Of a DNA stretch of 10,085 bases, positions 6,049 through 10,085 are shown one piece after another. The stretch is taken from the NCBI GenBank assembly GCA_036794995.1, contig DAIRFP010000183.1, positions 1-10,085 of the forward strand, read 5' to 3'. This DNA is from DAIRFP01 sp036794995 (lineage in GTDB: Bacteria; Desulfobacterota; Binatia; UBA9968). A model generated the notes under the pieces. The model searched no databases, was not told the DNA's origin, and was given only the letters and a program-made list of their open reading frames with translations. Position numbers and translations under genes: made by a program. Positions within the stretch are counted from its first letter, which is position 1, and the number at the start of each line of letters is the position of its first letter.

Positions 6049-7116
6049 ATGAAAATTGTACAGATTGAAACCCATATTCTCGAAATGCCTTACACGAAGC
6101 CGCTGGTTACGGCGACCAATAACTTCACGGTTGCCCGGGGACTGCTGGTTAAAGTTGTCACGGACGGCGGTGTGGAGGGATACGGCTACTCGGACCTTTT
6201 CCCGCGTACCGGTGAGACGCCGGAGACCGCGCGACATGTCATCGAGAGCGTGCTAAAGACCAAGGTGGTTGGCCGGGAAGTTGAGGAGTTAGCGCGAATT
6301 CGCGCTGATATCGATCACGTGCTGACGGGCAATTCCAGGGCTAAAGCAGCCCTGGAGACGGCGCTCTATGATACTCTCGCAAGGAGCGTGCATGCGCCGC
6401 TTTATCTCTTGTTGGGCGGACGTTTTCGAAACGAGATCAAAGTCATCAAGATGGTCAGTGTCGATGATCCCGAGGCGATGGCCGACGAAGCGAGGGTGCT
6501 CGTGCGCGACGGGCTTGCTCTGAAGCTCAAGATGAGCGGAAAGATCGACCAGGATCTACCTCGCGTGGCAGCGGTTCGAGACGCGGTGGGCAGTGGCGTG
6601 TTCATCAAGGTAGACGCCAACGAAGCCTATGACGCCAAGACCGCCATCCGTCTGGCGAAGGGATTGGCCGACAACGGCGTGGAGATTTTCGAACAGCCGG
6701 TGCCACGCGATCAACTCGATGCTCTATGGGAAGTAAAAAAACATTCGCCCGTCAAGATCGAAGCCGACCAGTCGGCGCGCTCGTTCGCAGACGTGCAGAT
6801 GATGATCAAAAATCGCATGGTGGACTCGATCAACACCGGCATCCCGAAAGTCGGCAGCATCGGCGAAGTGAAAAAAATCGCCGAGCTGTGCGAGCTGAAC
6901 GGCATCCGCTGCGCTCTCTCAAATACCGCCGGCAGCATGGTCGGCGACGCTGCGGCGGTGCATCTCGCAGCCAGCACTCCCGGTATCGCGCCGCTGTGCG
7001 AGTTGGGCGAATTTGAGGTTATCTCAGGGGACCCATTTGCCGGCTTAAAGGTCGATAGAGGTTCAATCCGTGTACCGGAAGGTGAAGGGTTGGGAGTTAG
7101 CCGCAAGGGATTTTAG
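6049..7116 (+). CDS. Enolase-superfamily enzyme, muconate-lactonizing (MLE) subgroup
   Basis: A 355-residue protein of normal family length. The N-terminal capping domain (about 1-120) precedes a TIM-like barrel. Visible catalytic elements are the second-strand lysine pair KLK (K159, K161) and the magnesium ligands D189 (KVDANEAY), E215 (IFEQPV) and D240 (EADQS). K267 (IPKVGS) is the opposite base typical of the MLE subgroup. Such enzymes abstract the proton alpha to a carboxylate. Known outcomes are cycloisomerisation, dipeptide or amino-acid racemisation, and o-succinylbenzoate synthesis. The substrate here cannot be read directly. The ATG at 6049 follows AGAGGGA (6036-6042) at 6 bases. It is the first of three codirectional genes with a periplasmic binding protein and a UbiD decarboxylase, which favours a role in breakdown of an unsaturated or aromatic acid. 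Exact reaction is inference. Confidence 0.88.
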   Translation: MKIVQIETHILEMPYTKPLVTATNNFTVARGLLVKVVTDGGVEGYGYSDLFPRTGETPETARHVIESVLKTKVVGREVEELARIRADIDHVLTGNSRAKAALETALYDTLARSVHAPLYLLLGGRFRNEIKVIKMVSVDDPEAMADEARVLVRDGLALKLKMSGKIDQDLPRVAAVRDAVGSGVFIKVDANEAYDAKTAIRLAKGLADNGVEIFEQPVPRDQLDALWEVKKHSPVKIEADQSARSFADVQMMIKNRMVDSINTGIPKVGSIGEVKKIAELCELNGIRCALSNTAGSMVGDAAAVHLAASTPGIAPLCELGEFEVISGDPFAGLKVDRGSIRVPEGEGLGVSRKGF

Positions 7117-7173
7117 GAGACGCGAGCGCGTGGGTTGCAAACGCGACGTCCAATAAGTCGTGTAGGAGGATTT

Positions 7174-8190
7174 ATGAACCAGCGGAAGTACCTTTGCCAA
7201 AAGTTTATTCTCGCGATTGCGTTGCTTGGCGCGCTCCCTTCTTGGGCGCAAGCGCAATCCCAGGAAAAAATAAGAATCGCCTACAGCTCGACGGATACGC
7301 TCAACTCGGTGTGGACCATTGCCGACGACGCGGGCTTTTACAAAAAGCATGGACTCGACGCTGAGGTCGTCTATATCGGTAGTACTACGATCGGTGTCTC
7401 TGCCATCGTCGCCCAGGACGTGCAAGTTGGGAATGCGGCGGGGAGCGGGGTTGCTAATGCCGCCGTCCGGGGCGCGGACACCGTGAGCGTGGCCTGCTTC
7501 ATCAACTCTTTGCCTTACGAACTCGTCGTGCTCGACAGCATCAAGTCTGCGGAAGATTTGAAGGGCAAATCCATCGGCATCAGCCGCTTCGGCAGCGTCT
7601 CGGACGTGGCGGCAAGAGAGCTGTTGAAGGGATTGGGGTTGAGGCCGATGGAAGACGTCAAGATCCTCCAAGTCGGCGGAGCGTCCGAGCGTGCCGCTGG
7701 CTTCAGCCGTAAAATCATCGCGGGATTTCCCTCGCCGCCGGGCAACGTTTATCTCATTCCCGGCGGCTTGCCGCACCGGGTCCTGGCCAATATGGCGGAT
7801 CAGGCAAAACCCTATCCCTTGCCGTTTATCTGTGCCGTAACGACGAAAAGCTATTTGGCCAAGAATCGTCCCGTGGTAAAAAGAGCCGTCATGGCTCTGA
7901 TTGAAACGGCGCATTTCTTCAAGAACAACAAAGAGGCAACTCAGAAAATCGTCGCCAAATATCTGCGCGGGGCGAACAAAGAATATTTGGAGAGCTCATA
8001 CCAATCCACGGCTAAGTTCCTCGAGCGGGTTCCCTACACGACACGAGAGGGGATGAAGATCCAGCTCGACGACGCGCTCAAGCTGAACCCCGGCAGCAAG
8101 ACGACTCTGGACAGCTTGATCGACGACAGCGTCGTGCGCGAGATCGAGAAAGAAGGCTTCATTGACCGGGTTTACGGGAAACGGAATTAG
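7174..8190 (+). CDS. ABC-type periplasmic substrate-binding protein, NMT1/SsuA-like
   Basis: A 338-residue exported binding protein. Residues 1 to about 27 are a Sec signal peptide (core FILAIALLGALPSW, cleavage after AQA). The mature domain starts KIRIAYSS, followed by the family pattern DDAGFYKKHGLDAEVVYI, then IVAQDVQVGNAAGSGVANA and SAEDLKGKSIGISRFGSVSD. This is the fold of SsuA/TauA/NMT1-like proteins. ATG at 7174 is chosen because AGGAGGA at 7164-7170 directly precedes it; the same frame is open from TTG at 7135 but without such a site. No permease or ATPase gene is nearby, so it is an orphan that must use a distant transporter or act as a sensor. It lies 57 bp after the enolase-superfamily gene. 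The segment ERAAGFSRKIIAG (172-184) deviates from the usual ERLAALxxG pattern and may contain compensating small deletions. Confidence 0.88.
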   Translation: MNQRKYLCQKFILAIALLGALPSWAQAQSQEKIRIAYSSTDTLNSVWTIADDAGFYKKHGLDAEVVYIGSTTIGVSAIVAQDVQVGNAAGSGVANAAVRGADTVSVACFINSLPYELVVLDSIKSAEDLKGKSIGISRFGSVSDVAARELLKGLGLRPMEDVKILQVGGASERAAGFSRKIIAGFPSPPGNVYLIPGGLPHRVLANMADQAKPYPLPFICAVTTKSYLAKNRPVVKRAVMALIETAHFFKNNKEATQKIVAKYLRGANKEYLESSYQSTAKFLERVPYTTREGMKIQLDDALKLNPGSKTTLDSLIDDSVVREIEKEGFIDRVYGKRN

Positions 8191-8221
8191 CCGATTGGAT
8201 GGAGGGAGCGTAGCGGTTGAA

Positions 8222-8246
8222 CCCTTCGATAGACTCAGGGCTTTTT
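8222..8246. repeat. Dispersed-type CCCTTCGA...CTCAGGG hairpin repeat with T run
   Basis: CCCTTCGATAGACTCAGGG (8222-8240) is close to the CCCTTCGAnnnnCTCAGGG hairpin motif scattered between genes in many bacterial genomes. It can form an imperfect stem (CCCT with AGGG) and is followed by CTTTTT at 8241-8246. It lies 32 bp after the binding-protein stop and could weakly terminate transcription before the UbiD gene. Only one copy is in the window, so its repeated nature is from memory. Confidence 0.4.
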
Positions 8247-8282
8247 GAACGATTTGAACTCTTAATCTGAAAGAAAAATCCT

Positions 8283-9716
8283 ATGGCAGATCTACGCACA
8301 TGGCTCGCTGAAGTTGAAAGAATCGGCCAGTTGATGACCGTCGAGAACGTCAATTGGGATCTCGAGCTCTCGACCCTTACGGAAATCATCAACGAGCGGT
8401 CAAAGATTCGGCCGGCGATCCTTTTCGATCGCGTCAAAGATTATCCGCAGGGTTATCGGGTCGCGGCAAACCTGGTCTCTTCGGTGGAGCGTTTGGCGCT
8501 TACGCTCGGCATGAAAGCCGGGTTGAGTGATATGGATTTCATCCAAGCTTGGCGCCGGCAGGTAAAGAAAATTACTCCTATGACTGCCGAAACCGTTGCC
8601 AGCGGCCCGCTGTTCGAGAACGTACGGAAAGGGAAGGATATCGATGTGCTCAAGTTTCCGGTGCCGCGCTGGCACGAGCTGGACGGCGGGCGCTACATCG
8701 GCACCGACGATCTAGTGATCACACGGGACCCGGAAGAGGGCTGGGTAAACGTTGGCACTTACCGGGTCATGGTGCATGGGGCGGACCGTCTGGCCTTGCA
8801 CATGTCGCCGGGGAAACATGGTCGCGTGCACAAAGATAAATATCATCAGCAAGGGAAACCCTTGCCGATCGCTGTTTGCTTCGGTCATCATCCGATCAAT
8901 TTCGTAGTCGCGTCGACGGACGTGCCGAACCGGGTCAACGAATACGACTATGCCGGCGGGATTCTCGGCCGGCCGTTGCAGGTAGTCAAAGGTCCGCTCA
9001 CCGGCTTGCCGATCCCCGCCGATGCGGAAATTGCGATTGAAGGCGAAGTGGCTGTCGACGACGTCATGCCTGAAGGACCCTTCGGCGAGTGGACCGGCTA
9101 CTACGCCAGCAATCAGCCTGCGGTGCCGGTGATCCAAATTAAAGCGCTTTATTTTCGCAATGATCCTATCCTCTGCGGCTTCCCGCTATTGAAACCTTCG
9201 AGCGGCGACAATCTCCATTTCTCCTTGATGCGGTCTGCGTTGATCTGGAACGCATTGGACGAATCCGGCGTGCCGGATGTCAAAGGAGTGTGGGCGCACC
9301 CGGCAGGTGGAAGATTTCTTACCGTGGTGTCGATCAAGCAACGCTACCCCGGTCACGCGCGCCAGGCGGGACTGATCGCCAGCCAGTGCCGCTCGGGCGC
9401 GTATCTTGGGCGCTACGTAGTGGTCGTCGACGACGATGTCGATATTACCAACTCCGAAGAGTTCCTCTGGGTCCTCAGCAGCCGCTCCGATCCGGCGCAG
9501 TCCATCGAAATCCAGCGGCGCGCCTGGAGCGGACCCCTCGACCCGCGCATCCCTCGCGATGAAGTCGGCCACAGCTCCCGCGCGGTGATCGACGCCACCC
9601 GTCCCTACGAGTGGCGCGAAAAATTTCCCAAGGTCAGCGGCGCGAGCCGCGAGTTGAAAGAAAAGGTCGCCACCGACTGGCGTGGGTTTCTCGAAAGTCA
9701 ATTGGGCGGCAAATAA
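8283..9716 (+). CDS. UbiD-family prenyl-FMN-dependent decarboxylase
   Basis: A 477-residue protein of normal UbiD length. The residues that hold prenylated FMN and its metal are all present at the right spacing. N156 and R161 lie in WVNVGTYR, H179 in SPGKHGRVH and E220 in NEYDYAGG. The catalytic pair E264 and E269 lies in PEGPFGEWTGYY. By spacing these correspond to N168, R173, H191, E233, E277 and E282 of the fungal Fdc1 enzyme. UbiD enzymes reversibly decarboxylate aromatic or alpha,beta-unsaturated acids in the cytoplasm. Cofactor maturation needs a UbiX prenyltransferase, which is not in the window. The ATG at 8283 has only a weak AAAGAAAAA upstream, but the N-terminus (MADLRTWLAEVERIGQL) is canonical. 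It ends the three-gene set with the enolase-superfamily and binding proteins. The substrate is unknown; I would not call it ubiD itself, since neighbours suggest catabolism rather than ubiquinone synthesis. Confidence 0.93.
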   Translation: MADLRTWLAEVERIGQLMTVENVNWDLELSTLTEIINERSKIRPAILFDRVKDYPQGYRVAANLVSSVERLALTLGMKAGLSDMDFIQAWRRQVKKITPMTAETVASGPLFENVRKGKDIDVLKFPVPRWHELDGGRYIGTDDLVITRDPEEGWVNVGTYRVMVHGADRLALHMSPGKHGRVHKDKYHQQGKPLPIAVCFGHHPINFVVASTDVPNRVNEYDYAGGILGRPLQVVKGPLTGLPIPADAEIAIEGEVAVDDVMPEGPFGEWTGYYASNQPAVPVIQIKALYFRNDPILCGFPLLKPSSGDNLHFSLMRSALIWNALDESGVPDVKGVWAHPAGGRFLTVVSIKQRYPGHARQAGLIASQCRSGAYLGRYVVVVDDDVDITNSEEFLWVLSSRSDPAQSIEIQRRAWSGPLDPRIPRDEVGHSSRAVIDATRPYEWREKFPKVSGASRELKEKVATDWRGFLESQLGGK

Positions 9717-9740
9717 AATAAATGGATAGCGGATAAAGCG

Positions 9741-9769
9741 AGAGCACAGCGTTGCTTCGCCTGTGCTCT
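9741..9769. terminator. Hairpin between convergent genes, likely terminator
   Basis: AGAGCACAG (9741-9749) and CTGTGCTCT (9761-9769) form a perfect 9-bp stem around an 11-base loop, 24 bp after the UbiD stop. No long T run follows on the plus strand, so termination efficiency is uncertain. It lies between the UbiD gene and the convergent cytochrome remnant and could serve both directions. Confidence 0.5.
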
Positions 9770-9796
9770 TATGGAGAAAAGAACTGGTTCGGTGGT

Positions 9797-9973
9797 TTAG
9801 AAGTTGAGCAGCGGAATTTCTTTCGCTGCGGGCGACGGTTTGATCGACGAGAGGTAAGCGTAGATGTCGGCGAGCTCTTGGTCGCTCAAAAATTGTTGCC
9901 GGTAGGGCGGCATATCGAGACGCGGCGTCCGCGTCTGCATCGCAAAGGCTGCATAAGGAAGCATTCCCGGTGC
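9797..9973 (-). pseudogene. C-terminal remnant of a class I c-type cytochrome
   Basis: From an in-frame TGA at 9976-9974 to the TAA at 9799-9797 the minus strand encodes about 58 residues, or 55 from the ATG at 9964. They read like the end of a soluble cytochrome c: LPYAAFAMQTRTPRLDMPPY, which carries the likely axial methionine in MPPY, then FLSDQELADIYAYLSSI. No CxxCH haem site occurs in this stretch or in the roughly 110 bases upstream to the window edge. The frame upstream holds a second TGA at 10015-10013, with a stretch between the stops (RRGSVNSQP) that might continue the domain. So the gene is interrupted by stops, and its N-terminal part is either beyond the edge or lost. Similar small cytochromes do sit beside UbiD genes in uncultured proteobacteria as I recall, but this copy looks nonfunctional. 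Confidence 0.6.
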
Positions 9974-10085
9974 TCAGGGTTGTGAGTTTACCGAACCACG
10001 TCTTTGCGGGAGTCACAGCTGTTTCCGATTGCACTGTTCCGGATTGGTGCATAAATTTCAAATATGTTTGGTTAGGCTTAGGGTT

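Noticed and set aside
7063..7914. 283-residue minus-strand open frame over the binding protein gene
   Set aside because: Antisense shadow of a signal-peptide-bearing protein with clear family motifs; no domain is visible in the shadow.
9186..10061. 291-residue minus-strand open frame overlapping the UbiD gene
   Set aside because: Most of it is antisense to the well-supported UbiD gene and has no recognisable domain. Only the region beyond 9797 is of interest, and there the cytochrome signal is in a different frame.
10071..10085. Telomere-like TTAGGC TTAGGG at the right edge
   Set aside because: Only two imperfect units in a clearly bacterial context; coincidence is the simplest explanation.
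1..10085. tRNA, rRNA, CRISPR array, riboswitch, phage or integrase signatures
   Set aside because: I looked on both strands and saw no cloverleaf, no regularly spaced repeats, and no transposase, integrase or phage gene.

Overview
The window looks like chromosomal DNA from an uncultured Gram-negative bacterium. Coding bias is moderately GC-rich and Shine-Dalgarno sites are strong. There are Sec signal peptides, a periplasmic Spy/CpxP-type protein and an ECF sigma/anti-sigma pair. The NMT1-type binding protein with UbiD and an enolase-superfamily enzyme, plus a short palindromic element, resemble soil or subsurface 'deltaproteobacterial' genomes (Desulfobacterota, Binatota or Tectomicrobia-like). 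That placement is an impression from gene style, not a measurement.

Left part (1-1860): a minus-strand stress operon of three genes. It runs from an ECF sigma factor (about 1806 to 1279), through a zinc-type anti-sigma factor (1282 to 704, ATGA overlap), to a signal-peptide-bearing LTxxQ protein of the Spy/CpxP type (681 to 178). An ECF-like promoter (TGAACC-N16-CGTC) lies just upstream and suggests autoregulation. A possible 39-residue tail of a plus-strand gene enters at the left edge.

Middle (1861-5853): a stand-alone Lrp/AsnC ligand-binding (RAM) domain gene on the plus strand converges on a B12-binding radical SAM gene on the minus strand. A 126-bp, centrally symmetric, MITE-like element is wedged between them and supplies the last base of the RAM gene's stop codon. 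After about 400 bp with no recognisable gene come a small DUF2281-type antitoxin-like gene without a visible toxin, and a SWIM zinc-finger protein that appears to have lost its centre.

Right part (6049-9716): a plus-strand set of three genes. These are an enolase-superfamily enzyme (muconate-lactonizing subgroup), an orphan periplasmic binding protein and a UbiD-family decarboxylase with all expected active-site residues. They look like a catabolic cassette for an aromatic or unsaturated carboxylic acid: capture in the periplasm, isomerisation or cycloisomerisation, and prenyl-FMN-dependent (de)carboxylation. Downstream, on the minus strand, lies the C-terminal piece of a class I cytochrome c without a haem motif in the window.

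I do not see a clearly new biological system. The most informative oddities are the symmetric mobile element at the stop codon, the internally deleted SWIM gene, the orphan antitoxin-like gene, the broken cytochrome and the substrate-unknown catabolic trio.
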